In this document: positions 18,279-27,623 of the stretch, in pieces
How positions within the stretch are numbered: the stretch's first letter is position 1
Layout of the letters: each line of letters starts with the position of its first letter
Assembly (NCBI GenBank): GCA_022450155.1
Contig: JAKUQR010000002.1
Coordinates: forward strand, 62,001 to 126,000
DNA: 64,000 nucleotides
Source of the DNA: Gammaproteobacteria bacterium
GTDB taxonomy: Bacteria > Pseudomonadota > Gammaproteobacteria > Arenicellales > UBA868
Reading direction: 5' to 3'
Made by a program: the position numbers and the translations under genes
Notes under the pieces: generated by a model
What the model was told of the DNA's origin: nothing
What the model saw: only the letters and a program-made list of their open reading frames with translations
Databases searched by the model: none

Positions 18279-19079
18279 TCAACCGGCCCGACCCCAGAAA
18301 TAAGTCCGTACGGCTTCGCTGTTGCACGTACCCGGCCGGGTACTGAAACACAATACGGGTACCAGCCGAGAACGGGTTCCGCTGACATCAGTCACACGGT
18401 GCAGAGAACGTGAACCATTGAAAATCAGCAGGGTCCCCTCCGTAAATGGCAGTTGCTCCACCTCACTGCGTTCTCCTTGACACACGCGTTTAATGATCTT
18501 TGCTTCGTCTGCACGCCCACGAAGACCAGGGATGTACTCAAACGTACCGCCTTTATCCGGCGCCTGAAGCATCAGTGTCACGCTGAACTCCGATTCGTCG
18601 AAGTGCCAACCATGCCGACCACCGTCCCGAAAAACATTGATGGAACACGCCCCCAGTGGATCCTCAAATCGATACAGTTCAGGAGCACCGAGTACACCTC
18701 GTATAAAAGCCTTAAACGGGTCCCAGTCATAGATCTGCCTGAGCGGGCCTCCTAATGGAATACAGTCGAAAGGCACAGAACCGACGCTGGTCTGCTCCTG
18801 CCAGGTCGCAGGATCGTCAGCCGGCAGACCGTCCGGCGTGTCCGTCAGGTAAACATTGTGGGTACTGTCAACAAAGTAGGCATGTGGCTCAACCATTAAC
18901 GCTTCGCGTTTCATCAGTGTCAGCGCTGAGTCACGTATGAAACCGTGCAGCACCAATAGACCGGACTGTGCAAAACGTGCCCTGCTTCGGGCAATGAACA
19001 GCTGGTCCTCGACAGAAAATGGTTCGTCCAGCGGGTATCGTCCAGTATCGATCAGGCAAGATGGGTCGGTCGAAGTCAT
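18279..19079 (-). CDS. 2-oxoglutarate/Fe(II) oxygenase
   Basis: 266 residues with a jelly-roll dioxygenase core. The iron ligands are His159 and Asp161 in HGWHFDESEF, with distal His227 in SRSLHRVTDV and a following arginine in TRSRLVP for 2-oxoglutarate. The block TLMLQAPDKGGTFEY matches that in the oxygenase at 35865, so both belong to one subfamily. The substrate is unknown; a soluble small molecule is likely. The gene is followed by a truncated GMC oxidoreductase, which looks like a lost pathway partner. Confidence 0.85.
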   Translation of the reverse strand: MTSTDPSCLIDTGRYPLDEPFSVEDQLFIARSRARFAQSGLLVLHGFIRDSALTLMKREALMVEPHAYFVDSTHNVYLTDTPDGLPADDPATWQEQTSVGSVPFDCIPLGGPLRQIYDWDPFKAFIRGVLGAPELYRFEDPLGACSINVFRDGGRHGWHFDESEFSVTLMLQAPDKGGTFEYIPGLRGRADEAKIIKRVCQGERSEVEQLPFTEGTLLIFNGSRSLHRVTDVSGTRSRLVPVLCFSTRPGTCNSEAVRTYFWGRAG

Positions 19080-19202
19080 CTGTTGTACAGGTCTATTCGG
19101 AAATCTGCCACCAGATTATGCACCGATCGATTGCCAGTAATGCGACAATGACCGCCAGAATGTTTAACTTGGCTCGCTAACGAACGATGGGGAGATACCC
19201 TG

Positions 19203-19892
19203 TTGAATTCAACATCGCCCCGGAATCGGGGCCTGCTCTTATTCGACTACGACGGTGTACTGGCTGACTCTCTGAATACGCTCAGTGAATATACGACCAT
19301 CTTCTGTCGTGAGCACGGACTCGGAGAAGGGCTTAAGACAACCGATGTCGATGCGATGGAATCGGCGACGCTGGCGGGCCTCATTGAGGCCGCAGGCATC
19401 AGTCAAGCCTACGTTAGGGACTACGCACGGTATCTGTTCCAGGCCCTGAACCGCGATCCACTGAAAGTACCGCTGTTTAAAGGAATACCCAAAATGCTAA
19501 CCGACCTGGCCCGACACTACACGCTCTGTGTTGTTACAGCCAATCATTCGGCGATTGTTCGGCAACGACTCGATGCTGCACAACTAACCAGCTTGATGGG
19601 TTGTATCTATGGAAACGAACAGCCCGGCGGTAAAGTTGACCACATTATCAACGCTCTTGAAACGAACCATGCACAGCCTGCCTCCACCTGGATGATTGGC
19701 GATACCGTAGGCGACATTGAAGCCGCGCAGAACGCCGGTGTCAACGCGGTAGCTGTAACCTGGGGCTGGCAATCTTCTATAAGACTCAAAAGCAAAGCAC
19801 CTGACCTTATGTTCGAAAAACCGCAGGCGCTGCACCACTACTTCAAGAATACCTGGCAACAGACAACAGCCAAGGCGGGTATTCCGCGGTGA
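19203..19892 (+). CDS. HAD family hydrolase, phosphoglycolate phosphatase-like
   Basis: 229 residues from a TTG start that follows GGGGAG. HAD motif I is LLFDYDGVLADS with Asp15 and Asp17, motif II is CVVTANHS, the lysine is in PGGKVDHI, and motif IV is MIGDTVGDIEAAQNAGV. An alpha-helical cap lies between residues 25 and 95. Expected activity is a phosphatase on a small phosphate ester. It overlaps the next gene by four bases, so both are translated together. Confidence 0.9.
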   Translation: MNSTSPRNRGLLLFDYDGVLADSLNTLSEYTTIFCREHGLGEGLKTTDVDAMESATLAGLIEAAGISQAYVRDYARYLFQALNRDPLKVPLFKGIPKMLTDLARHYTLCVVTANHSAIVRQRLDAAQLTSLMGCIYGNEQPGGKVDHIINALETNHAQPASTWMIGDTVGDIEAAQNAGVNAVAVTWGWQSSIRLKSKAPDLMFEKPQALHHYFKNTWQQTTAKAGIPR

Positions 19893-20485
19893 ACTATCTG
19901 GCGCATCTTTATCTGTCGGGCGATATCGAAGACCTGGTGATCGGCAATTTCATCGGCGATGCAGTCCGCGGAGACCAGTACAGACGATTAAAACCTGCTG
20001 TTCAGGCCGGTGTCCGCTTACACCGGGAAATCGACCGTTTTACCGATACCCACGACACTGTACGCCGCTCCAAAAAACGGATGTGGCATGTGTTTGGCCG
20101 ATACTCAAGTGTCGTGGCAGATGTTTTCCTCGATCATTTCCTGGCCCGAGATTGGGACACGTATCATCCACAGTCTCTTGAGGCCTACGCGGGCTCGGTC
20201 GAGTCAATGCTGCGACCCCGGCTGGCTGAATTCCCCGAACGCGCTCGCCGGTTTTTCGATTACATGACCCAAAACCGGGTGTTGTTGAGCTACGCCAGCA
20301 TAATCGGCACGGGGAAAGTCCTGACACAGATGGCCCAGCGAGCCCGATTCGAATCACACATGGAACACGGTGCGGCCGAACTCAGTCGATGCTACGAAGC
20401 CTACCGTCAGGATTTCCGGTCGTTCTTCCCCGAGTTGTGCACTTTCGTTCAGACCCGGCAGGTGGAGATCACACAGGAAGAATAA
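19889..20485 (+). CDS. acpH: Acyl-carrier-protein phosphodiesterase (AcpH family)
   Basis: 198 residues, the AcpH length, with a GTG start overlapping the HAD stop. The signature start MNYLAHLYLS is followed by VIGNFIGDAVRG and the HREIDRFTDTH segment holding the HD-like metal ligands, then VVADVFLDHFLARDW. AcpH removes the 4'-phosphopantetheine arm from holo-ACP, in the cytoplasm. The family is most common in gammaproteobacteria, which supports the assignment of the host. Confidence 0.92.
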   Translation: MNYLAHLYLSGDIEDLVIGNFIGDAVRGDQYRRLKPAVQAGVRLHREIDRFTDTHDTVRRSKKRMWHVFGRYSSVVADVFLDHFLARDWDTYHPQSLEAYAGSVESMLRPRLAEFPERARRFFDYMTQNRVLLSYASIIGTGKVLTQMAQRARFESHMEHGAAELSRCYEAYRQDFRSFFPELCTFVQTRQVEITQEE

Positions 20486-20502
20486 CCATTTCGCCCGGGC
20501 GC

Positions 20503-20808
20503 CTAAGCCGATCCTGCATCGGCATCCAGCGGGGTGTGAAAATACTCACTTTCCTGGGCAAAACGGCTGGCTTCCTCAATCAACTGCCGCACACGTTTGT
20601 CCGCAGTATCGATATCGGCACAACTCTCACAGTACGGCTCTCCGCAGGGTTGGCGCGTGTAGAGCCAAAAATGCACGGCACCGGCTAAAAGACCAGACGC
20701 CACCTCCCAGCGGTCCGACTCATCATCTGCATCAATTAATCGGTTACCAAGCTCAATCATACGTTCAGCCGCGTCGTCAAACTCCAGGGGGGTTTCATCT
20801 AGTTCCAT
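20503..20808 (-). CDS. Small acidic protein, function unknown
   Basis: About 101 residues from the ATG at 20808, chosen because GGAG lies seven bases upstream; a longer frame reaches 20826. It is acidic and helical (DDAAERMIELGNRLIDADDE), with a central segment ASGLLAGAVHFWLYTRQPCG and a possible metal-binding C-x4-C-x2-C cluster in PCGEPYCESC. I do not recognise a family. It is convergent with acpH and stands alone. Confidence 0.6.
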   Translation of the reverse strand: MELDETPLEFDDAAERMIELGNRLIDADDESDRWEVASGLLAGAVHFWLYTRQPCGEPYCESCADIDTADKRVRQLIEEASRFAQESEYFHTPLDADAGSA

Positions 20809-20912
20809 GAATAACTCCAAGACCATTCACTGTGTTGAATCGAGGCTAGCCCAGGCATTTTAAATGTAACGAGATTCTTGTGTAGTGGAACAATCTAATT
20901 ACCGGTGTGTTC

Positions 20913-22415
20913 TCAGGGAGCCGATAGATGTCGTGCCTGTTTGTGCAAATCGGTTAATGCTGCATCGATCCGAGCACATCGTTCAACGAGCCATTGCTGA
21001 TGAACCGCGAGATCGCTAGCCACTTGATCAGCCTGGCGGACCACCTCCATTGGGTTAGCGCTACCAATTGTGACACGGGACTGAATAAACGACTCTGCAT
21101 TTAACATTTTACGGAGTTCAGCATCACCAATCTCTAACGAGCGTCCTGCAATTGCCAACGCCGCCTCGTCGAGCCGGGTTGATGAAGCTTTAGACACCGG
21201 CTCACCGGCTTCAATTGACGCTTTAACGAATGCACCTACGACGTGATGTGCGACTCTGAACGGAAAATCAAAGCGACGTACAATCTCATCTGCCACGTGA
21301 CTTGCTGTACTCCAGTAAACATCGGCGCGCTCTCGCATTGTCGACTCATGCAGAATCAATGTACGCACACATTCTGTCATCAATTCCAGCGCATCCCGGC
21401 AAGCATCGGTGGCGTTCGAAACGATATCCTCACCGTACACCATATCCAGATCGGTCGATAGCACGCCGCGTTGACAACTCATTACCGCCGGTAACCAGCC
21501 TGCAGACTGTCCGGCCAATGATTTAATTCGCTCGAGCGCATGCGGGTTTTTCTTTTGCGGCATGATGCTGCTGGTACCCGCCAACCCATCGTCAATTTCC
21601 AATAAGGAAAATTCCCACGAGCTCCAAACGTAAAGATCCGTTGCGAATCGACCAAGATTGCTCATCATAATACTAAGTACAGCTATTGCCTCTTCAATAT
21701 GATCACGGGCGAACTCTCCAGCATCGTTGGCGTTGACGACAAGACCTTCGTGCCCTAGCAAAGCAGCCGTGCGTTCTCGATCTAATGGCCAAGAGGTGCC
21801 AACTTGAGCAGCGCCGCCTAACGAGCTCAGATTTGTCCGTGCATACAATCCCTGCATACGCTGCAGATCCCGCTCGAAGATGAAAGCTTCACGCATCAAA
21901 TAGTGTCCGAAAGTCCATGGCTGTGCATGTTGGAGGTGTGTATAGCCCGGCATTATTAAATCTGCATGGCGAATTGAGCGCTCGATGATTTGCCGCTCCA
22001 AGTTACTGAGTAGCGTAAACAACTCCAACAACAGATCACGAAAGTAGAGCCTTTCCACAGCTGCTTCTTGGTCATTACGACTTCTGCCTGTCTGTAATCG
22101 ACCAGCGATGTCCTCCCCGCAGTGCTCTGTGATAAAGCCTTCAAACTGGACGAGGCATGAACCCGACTCGGCGACCCACGGGAAGCCCCCTGCACCGAGC
22201 TCCTGGATTTCGAGCAGTGCGCCAAGCAAACGTCTACCGCGCTGTGTGTCCAAAATATCGCGCTCGACCAACATCACAACATGCGCAAGATCGACGTGTA
22301 TATATGCTTTGAAGCGTCTTTTGATTCCAGGCAAGTGGCGTTTTTCATCGTGTTCGACAAGCACTTTATTACGTGGGCCCAATCGGGCCTTTTCAAGAAA
22401 GATGTCAGATTTCAT
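20913..22415 (-). CDS. Argininosuccinate lyase family protein (C-N lyase)
   Basis: 500 residues, longer than biosynthetic ArgH (about 460). The superfamily signature is GTSSIMPQKKNPHALE (280-295), with the mobile-loop catalytic serine at 282/283 and Lys288/289. His160 lies in YTHLQHAQP, and RLQTGRSRNDQ (106-116) binds substrate. These enzymes eliminate fumarate or a related acid from an N-substituted aspartate. The extra length, the absence of other arg genes and the VOC neighbour suggest a catabolic relative, for example of EDDS-lyase type, rather than the arginine pathway enzyme. That is inference. Confidence 0.85.
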   Translation of the reverse strand: MKSDIFLEKARLGPRNKVLVEHDEKRHLPGIKRRFKAYIHVDLAHVVMLVERDILDTQRGRRLLGALLEIQELGAGGFPWVAESGSCLVQFEGFITEHCGEDIAGRLQTGRSRNDQEAAVERLYFRDLLLELFTLLSNLERQIIERSIRHADLIMPGYTHLQHAQPWTFGHYLMREAFIFERDLQRMQGLYARTNLSSLGGAAQVGTSWPLDRERTAALLGHEGLVVNANDAGEFARDHIEEAIAVLSIMMSNLGRFATDLYVWSSWEFSLLEIDDGLAGTSSIMPQKKNPHALERIKSLAGQSAGWLPAVMSCQRGVLSTDLDMVYGEDIVSNATDACRDALELMTECVRTLILHESTMRERADVYWSTASHVADEIVRRFDFPFRVAHHVVGAFVKASIEAGEPVSKASSTRLDEAALAIAGRSLEIGDAELRKMLNAESFIQSRVTIGSANPMEVVRQADQVASDLAVHQQWLVERCARIDAALTDLHKQARHLSAP

Positions 22416-22499
22416 TTCACTCCACTTCGGACGATTACTCGAGTTTGTGCTGACTCTATCCAGAATAAAAAAGTCGGATGAGACTGATCTAAAGCCTGC

Positions 22500-22880
22500 T
22501 TACACTGGCGAGTCTGACACGTGACTGGAATTCACAGTGATTGCGTAACCGGATGGGTCACAAAGTGTGAATGACCGGTGAAACGCATCGTCCTGAATAG
22601 TAGATGGCGATAGTTTAAGCGCTTCAAATTTCTCGTGACTGGTCTCCAGGTTGTCCACCATGAGATCGAAAGGTGCCACAGTACCTGGCGTAATCGGATC
22701 GGAGGCAGGTCGAAGCAATAAATGCGTACCGCCGCGTAGTTCGAGAACAGCAATATTGTCTGCTTGGAAAATCTCCCGCATCCCGAGTTTGCACATGAAC
22801 GCGGCAGATTGATTGACGTCCGTCACCGGCATGAATACGTGCCCGATCCATACTGGTGGGCGTTCATCGATCCTAGTCAT
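22500..22880 (-). CDS. VOC (glyoxalase/bleomycin-resistance fold) family protein
   Basis: About 126 residues. The paired beta-alpha-beta-beta-beta modules are visible: HVFMPVTDVNQSAAFMCKLG and LELRGGTHLLLR, then FDLMVDNLETSHEKFEAL and FTLCDPSGYAITV. His in the first strand and an acidic residue in the second could hold a metal. Starts at 22886 and 22880 are possible; the latter has better spacing to AGGGAGAA. It lies upstream of the argininosuccinate-lyase-like gene on the same strand, 84 bases away, and may share its function. Confidence 0.82.
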   Translation of the reverse strand: MTRIDERPPVWIGHVFMPVTDVNQSAAFMCKLGMREIFQADNIAVLELRGGTHLLLRPASDPITPGTVAPFDLMVDNLETSHEKFEALKLSPSTIQDDAFHRSFTLCDPSGYAITVNSSHVSDSPV

Positions 22881-23155
22881 CACCATTTCTCCCTATGTCC
22901 GATTTTGAGTAGCGACACCACACATTGAAACGTGCTTATGATTGTTGGCCACTTCGATAGAAAAAACAACAAAGTCTTTGCTTGATCAGGACGAGTTGAT
23001 TGAAAATCGGCGCAGTAAACTGAACCGAGCTCATTCTGGCAATAATCGGTGGGGACTGTTTATGGGCGTAAAATAATGACTTATCGTTTAATCGCATCCG
23101 AGCATGTGACCGTCCGCACCTAAAACACAGAGAAATTTCTATAGATGATCTAACG

Positions 23156-24757
23156 ATGAATGTAACCCACACTTTTGATTTCATCATTGTCGGCGCTGGC
23201 TCGGCTGGCTGTGTACTGGCAAACCACTTGAGCGCGGATCGACGCTTCACTGTGCTACTAATCGAAGCGGGGAAAATAAGTCATCCCCTCACACCAGTGC
23301 CGATCAGCTTCAGCCGCTTCATCGACAATCCGAAAGTCAATTGGTGCTATGCGTCCGAACCCGAACCGGTAATGGCCAATCGGCCAATACCGGTTCCCCG
23401 CGGCCGGATACTTGGCGGTTCGAGTGCTATCAACGGTTTAGTATATGTACGCGGTCAGCCCTTGGATTACAACACTTGGGCACAATTAGGCAATCGGGGC
23501 TGGAGCTTCGACGATGTTCTGCCGATCTTCCAGCGCATGGAGAACTACGAACCGGGGGCAGATGAATGGCGTAGGCAAGGTGGGCCACTGCATGTCAGCG
23601 AAGTTGCCGATCAGAATCCGCTGTACGATGCCTTGGTTGCCGCCGGCGAAGAGATCGGTTTACCGAACAATCCAGACTACAACGGTGCTGACCAGACCGG
23701 CCTGTGCAAAACCCAGACCACCATTCGCGGCGGGAAACGCATGAGCTCGGCGGTGGCCTATCTGGCACCGGCGAGGTCTCGTCCGAACCTAACCATTGTG
23801 ACCGAGGCCTTGGCCCGCCGTCTGACGTTAAACGGGAAACAATGCACAGGCATCAGCTATTCGGTAGACGGTCGTACTATCGATGCCCAGGCGCGTACGG
23901 AGGTGATCCTATGCTGCGGGTCGATCAATTCGCCGCAGCTTCTGGAGCTATCTGGAATTGGACAACCTGCCCTGTTGAAATCTCAGGGGATTGAGGTGTG
24001 CCATGCTTTGCCGGGCGTTGGCGAGAGTTTGCGCGATCACATCGCTCCACGCATGGGCTGGACAATCAGCAAACGTGGTGTAACGTTCAACGATCGGGCA
24101 CGCGGTCTTGGGCTCCTGTGGCAAGTTGCCAAATACGCAATCAATAAGGATGGCTTTTTGAGTCTTCCGTCGGCCCCGCTTGTCGCTTTCATTAAAACTC
24201 ATGCCGACCTGGAGAGCCCCGACGCCCAGCTCCATCTCGTCCCGTATGCGTTTTCCCCCACCACACGCCAATTGCTTGACGAACCTGGTATGACGATTAC
24301 CGTTTACCAGTTGCGCCCGGAAAGTCTGGGGTCAATTCACATCAAGTCCACGGACCCACATGAAGCGCCGGCTATTCGTTTCAATTTCTTGTCCAACCCG
24401 CTTGACCGCCAGACCCTGGTAGAGGCCGTGCGTTTCACCAGGCGTCTGATGCAGGCGCCGGCGATGGATCAGTTTCGCGGTATCGAGTTCAAGCCTGGGC
24501 CCGACGTGCAAAGTGATGGCGAGATAATCGAGTGGATCGGTAAAACCGCAGAAACGGCCTATCATCCGGTCGGCACCTGCCGCATGGGCAATGATGAGAA
24601 CGCCGTAGTCAACGACCGATTACAGGTACACGGTATCGAAGGGTTACGCATCGCTGACGGTTCTATCATGCCGACACTAGTCTCCGGCAACACGAATGCC
24701 GCCTGCATTATGATCGGTGAAAAAGCCGCGGACATGATTCTCGCCGAACAGGGGTAA
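23156..24757 (+). CDS. GMC family oxidoreductase, choline-dehydrogenase-like
   Basis: 533 residues. FAD-binding N-terminus FIIVGAGSAGCVLANHLS (11-28), GMC signature GRILGGSSAINGLVYVRGQ and the second signature GSINSPQLLELSGIG are present. The active-site pair is His470 (AYHPVGTCRMG) and Asn512-Asn514 (SGNTN). It oxidises a primary alcohol with FAD. The closest type is choline dehydrogenase/alcohol dehydrogenase AlkJ; the exact alcohol is open. A 270-base gap upstream contains no recognisable gene. A homologue is at 52270 and a remnant at 18110. Confidence 0.93.
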   Translation: MNVTHTFDFIIVGAGSAGCVLANHLSADRRFTVLLIEAGKISHPLTPVPISFSRFIDNPKVNWCYASEPEPVMANRPIPVPRGRILGGSSAINGLVYVRGQPLDYNTWAQLGNRGWSFDDVLPIFQRMENYEPGADEWRRQGGPLHVSEVADQNPLYDALVAAGEEIGLPNNPDYNGADQTGLCKTQTTIRGGKRMSSAVAYLAPARSRPNLTIVTEALARRLTLNGKQCTGISYSVDGRTIDAQARTEVILCCGSINSPQLLELSGIGQPALLKSQGIEVCHALPGVGESLRDHIAPRMGWTISKRGVTFNDRARGLGLLWQVAKYAINKDGFLSLPSAPLVAFIKTHADLESPDAQLHLVPYAFSPTTRQLLDEPGMTITVYQLRPESLGSIHIKSTDPHEAPAIRFNFLSNPLDRQTLVEAVRFTRRLMQAPAMDQFRGIEFKPGPDVQSDGEIIEWIGKTAETAYHPVGTCRMGNDENAVVNDRLQVHGIEGLRIADGSIMPTLVSGNTNAACIMIGEKAADMILAEQG

Positions 24758-24876
24758 TCGTTCGGTGAAATGTTGACGCTATTCTTGATGAGATTCCATC
24801 TTTATGATGAGTATTTAACAGTATCCGGTACACCGTCTGTTGGCGGGACTTGAACAAAATATAGATTCGATCGTTT

Positions 24877-25437
24877 TCAGCGTGTTTCTCCATCCAGTGT
24901 CACCCCAAGACCCAGGACGACCCGATTTGCGTAAGCGAAGTACCCGGCAACCTGGTTAACCTCCAAGATCTCACCATCACTGGCTCCGGCTTCTCGCAGC
25001 GTTTCGATCGATTCAGCCGTCAGTGTCGCCGGGTCAAGGGTCAAGGCCCGTACATAGCCCAGCAGGGCCAATTCCTTACCACCGAATACTTCCTCTAAGC
25101 GATCACCCATCAGCGCATCGGCAATGGCCGACCATGCCTCCGGCTTTCCGGCATACGCCAGCCCGCCTGCATGGTTATGATGATCTATGCAATAGGTACA
25201 CTGGTTGAGGATACTGACATAAAGACCCACTGCCTCTAAATACCACAGTGCCAGTACATTACCAGTATGTCCGAGAACAGCCCGGTAGAGTGCCGTATGG
25301 CCTTCTAGGGTATGCGGGCGTAGCGAGTGGGCACTGTAGATGTTGGCAATGGTGCCGTTCGGTCGCTGATATTTCTCGTACAGGGTTTTCAAGCGGCCAG
25401 CTGCCTTTGCCCGTGATATCGATTCAATCCAGGTCAT
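24877..25437 (-). CDS. AhpD-like / peroxidase-related CMD family protein
   Basis: 186 residues. The AhpD redox motif CxxCxxxH is present: Cys80, Cys83 and His87 in NQCTYCIDHHNH. The protein thus resembles alkylhydroperoxidase-like members of the carboxymuconolactone decarboxylase family, with a likely disulfide-based peroxidase activity. It is convergent with the GMC oxidoreductase and may detoxify peroxide made by such flavin oxidases, which is inference. Confidence 0.87.
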   Translation of the reverse strand: MTWIESISRAKAAGRLKTLYEKYQRPNGTIANIYSAHSLRPHTLEGHTALYRAVLGHTGNVLALWYLEAVGLYVSILNQCTYCIDHHNHAGGLAYAGKPEAWSAIADALMGDRLEEVFGGKELALLGYVRALTLDPATLTAESIETLREAGASDGEILEVNQVAGYFAYANRVVLGLGVTLDGETR

Positions 25438-25503
25438 TGTCCGTTTTCTTCAATGATGTATTCTCTATAGCTTTTGCCGCTAGTAATCTTTATCAACCAA
25501 TAG

Positions 25504-25800
25504 ATGTCGTTCCCCATGATCGTCGGCTCTAGAATTTCTGTGTTCTTGATTGTCGCACTTGTATTACTCATGCCAGTGTTTTTGCCAGGATGTTCACCTA
25601 CTGCATATGGTATTCAGGTAGAACGTTGGGACATGCTCTCTGAGAAAGAGAGAATTGCAGTAATTCAGGCTTATCAAGAGAAACAGAATCGACTTCGAAT
25701 TTAAGCAGAGGCGCGTCAAGCGGAGGCAAAACTTCGATTAAAGGAGATAGAAAAAAAGATAAAGGACATTTATAACGGCGATAGGTTGTCTGGAGTGTAG
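25504..25800 (+). pseudogene. Small lipoprotein gene interrupted by an in-frame TAA
   Basis: The first 66 codons encode a signal segment (VFLIVALVLLMPVF) with lipobox LPGC, then YGIQVERWDMLSEKERIAVI and a charged helix ending QNRLRI. A TAA follows at 25702-25704, but the same frame continues without a break for another 31 codons (AEARQAEAKLRLKEIEKKIK) to TAG at 25800. The continuation extends the same coiled-coil pattern. So the gene is either a nonsense pseudogene or a shorter lipoprotein still made. ATG at 25516 is an alternative start. It overlaps the TerB-like gene tail to tail. Confidence 0.6.
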
Positions 25801-26348
25801 AGAACCGATTCCAATTGTTCGATAATCTTCTTCTCGGGTTCGGAAATCGTAGCAAGTCCCAGGAAACCACCAGCGCTTTGTGCGATATCTCGCGCACGAC
25901 CCACAATTTGAGTCTTGATTACCTCGTTTTGTTCGTCACTCAGGTGCTCTTTAAGAGTAGCGATGTATTCAGACCAGGCATCTAACAGACTCGCTGGGGG
26001 TTTGAAGTCGAGCCAACCGTTCAGAAGCTCATAGGCAACGCTATCTTTTTCAACTCCGTAGGCCTTTGCACCTTTCAAAATCGCTTCGCGTTCCTTCGCA
26101 TGCAGTTCGTCATCGGCCCAGGCTACAGCGACCATTGGAACTAAACGAATTGCACAAAGCGTCTCTTCGCTTATGCCCAAGTCAATCATCTTGCCGAGTA
26201 GTTTTTCATCACTGATTCCTGATACTTTTCGCAGGGACCCTAACTTTTCCCTCGCACTCGCCTCCGCGCGCAATTTCTCAATATTCTCATTATCCTTCGT
26301 GCGGAAAAACTCATCTTCGAGGGCTTTTCGTCGTTCGTCCAGAGACAT
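25770..26348 (-). CDS. TerB-like (tellurite-resistance fold) domain protein
   Basis: 192 residues, soluble. A charged N-terminal helix is followed by the helical region LCAIRLVPMVAVAWADDELH, which resembles the TerB/DjlA-type helix with AWADG and acidic residues that can bind metal, then AKEREAILKGAKAYGV. The C-terminus is helical. The cellular role of single-domain TerB proteins is unclear, and no ter operon genes are nearby. It ends inside the lipoprotein remnant on the other strand. Confidence 0.65.
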   Translation of the reverse strand: MSLDERRKALEDEFFRTKDNENIEKLRAEASAREKLGSLRKVSGISDEKLLGKMIDLGISEETLCAIRLVPMVAVAWADDELHAKEREAILKGAKAYGVEKDSVAYELLNGWLDFKPPASLLDAWSEYIATLKEHLSDEQNEVIKTQIVGRARDIAQSAGGFLGLATISEPEKKIIEQLESVLYTPDNLSPL

Positions 26349-26641
26349 TGTAGCTCCTAAGTTTTAGGTTAAGGCAGTGCCATCCTAACTGAAAAGTAAC
26401 CACCTTTGTTACTGAATACTTTAACCACCTTCGCTTCTACAAACTGATGGTAACTCCCAATAGATACAACAGACTGTCACATACCATTTATGTCCAGACC
26501 CCTCCGACTGGGCTATAGATAGGCCGTTGGTGGAAAACAACATCCCGCAGACAAAACTGTACCCCGTCAGCGGAAGTTGGACAGAATAGTCTGATTGCCT
26601 AAGAGGGGGTTTTAGCTCATCGTTAACTCAAAGAGGAGACG

Positions 26642-26896
26642 ATGATGACAGGCAAAAGAAGCGCAGAGAAGACGGTTCGAGACATCCGTAGAGTCACCCG
26701 GCGTCATTATTCTGCCGAAGAGAAGATTCGTGTTGTACTGGAGGGCCTTCCAGGTGAGGACAGTATTGCTGAACTGTGCCCTCGCGAAGGCATCAACAGC
26801 AATGTCTATTACCGCTGGTCGAAGGAGTTTCTTGAGGCAGGCGTGAAGCGACCTCCGAGGAAGTCAAAGATTTACGTGCAGAATCAGCCGCCTTAA
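26642..26896 (+). pseudogene. IS3-type OrfA transposase, frameshifted
   Basis: Starts with an ATG after AAGAGGAG. It encodes the helix-turn-helix YSAEEKIRVVLEGLPGEDSI and NSNVYYRWSKEFLEAG. From codon ~62 the frame is lost; the true continuation (REATSEEVKDLRAESAALKE and the end KKSVITDGEDDT) is in the +1 frame from about 26842 to 26976. The deletion removed about nine codons that intact relatives carry at this position. Confidence 0.7.
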
Positions 26897-26976
26897 AGGA
26901 GGCTCTGGCGGAACAGGTCATGGAAAACCGCCTGCTCAAAAAAAGTGTGATCACAGATGGGGAGGACGATACCTGA

Positions 26977-27623
26977 GATATTCGGCCTCAGAGAAATACC
27001 AAATGATCCGTCTGCTCGAGTCATCCAGCCTATCCTTCAGACGGCTTGATATTCACCGCTCTACTTTCTGCCACTGGTTACAGCGTTACCAGGATAACGG
27101 AGTTGACGGCCTTGAGGATCGCAAGCCGACCCCAACGGTGGCCTGGTGGCTGTGCACTTCGATGAGTGCCAGCGATGTGTCTGACACACTGGGTGATGCG
27201 TTGTGCTTTGCCGGACTGGACCAGGTTAAGGTCAGGCACAAACCAAGATTGCTAAGCGACAACGGCCCGTGTTAGATCTCGGCCGAACTATCCGGGTATT
27301 TGCAAGAAAACGGAATGACCCATACCCGGGGCAGGCCCTATCATCCGCAGACCCAGGGCAAGATCGAGCGCTGGCATCGGTCCATGAAAAACCAGATTCT
27401 GCTGAACAACTCCTATCTGCCCGCTGAGCTACAGGAACATCTGCAGCGATTTATCAGTTACTACAACCATCAGCGCTATCATGAATCACTGGATAACCTG
27501 ACCCCCGCTGAGTGTATTATGGACGGGGGCAGGAAATACTGGACCAGAGGCATACCATTAAATTGGACACCTTGGCCATACGCCGAAAGATGCATTACGA
27601 TAACCAAAACAATTTACACCTGA
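26977..27623 (+). pseudogene. IS3-type OrfB (rve integrase) transposase, deleted and stopped
   Basis: Follows OrfA with the usual overlap-like junction (RYSASEKYQMIRLLE). It reads to GLEDRKPTPT, then jumps directly to AWWLCTSMSASDVSDTL, so roughly 100 codons containing the first catalytic Asp are missing. A TAG after LLSDNGPC near 27273 interrupts it. The third catalytic residue remains in QGKIERWHRSMKNQILL. The C-terminal tail after CIMDGGR is also unlike normal copies. Confidence 0.75.
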
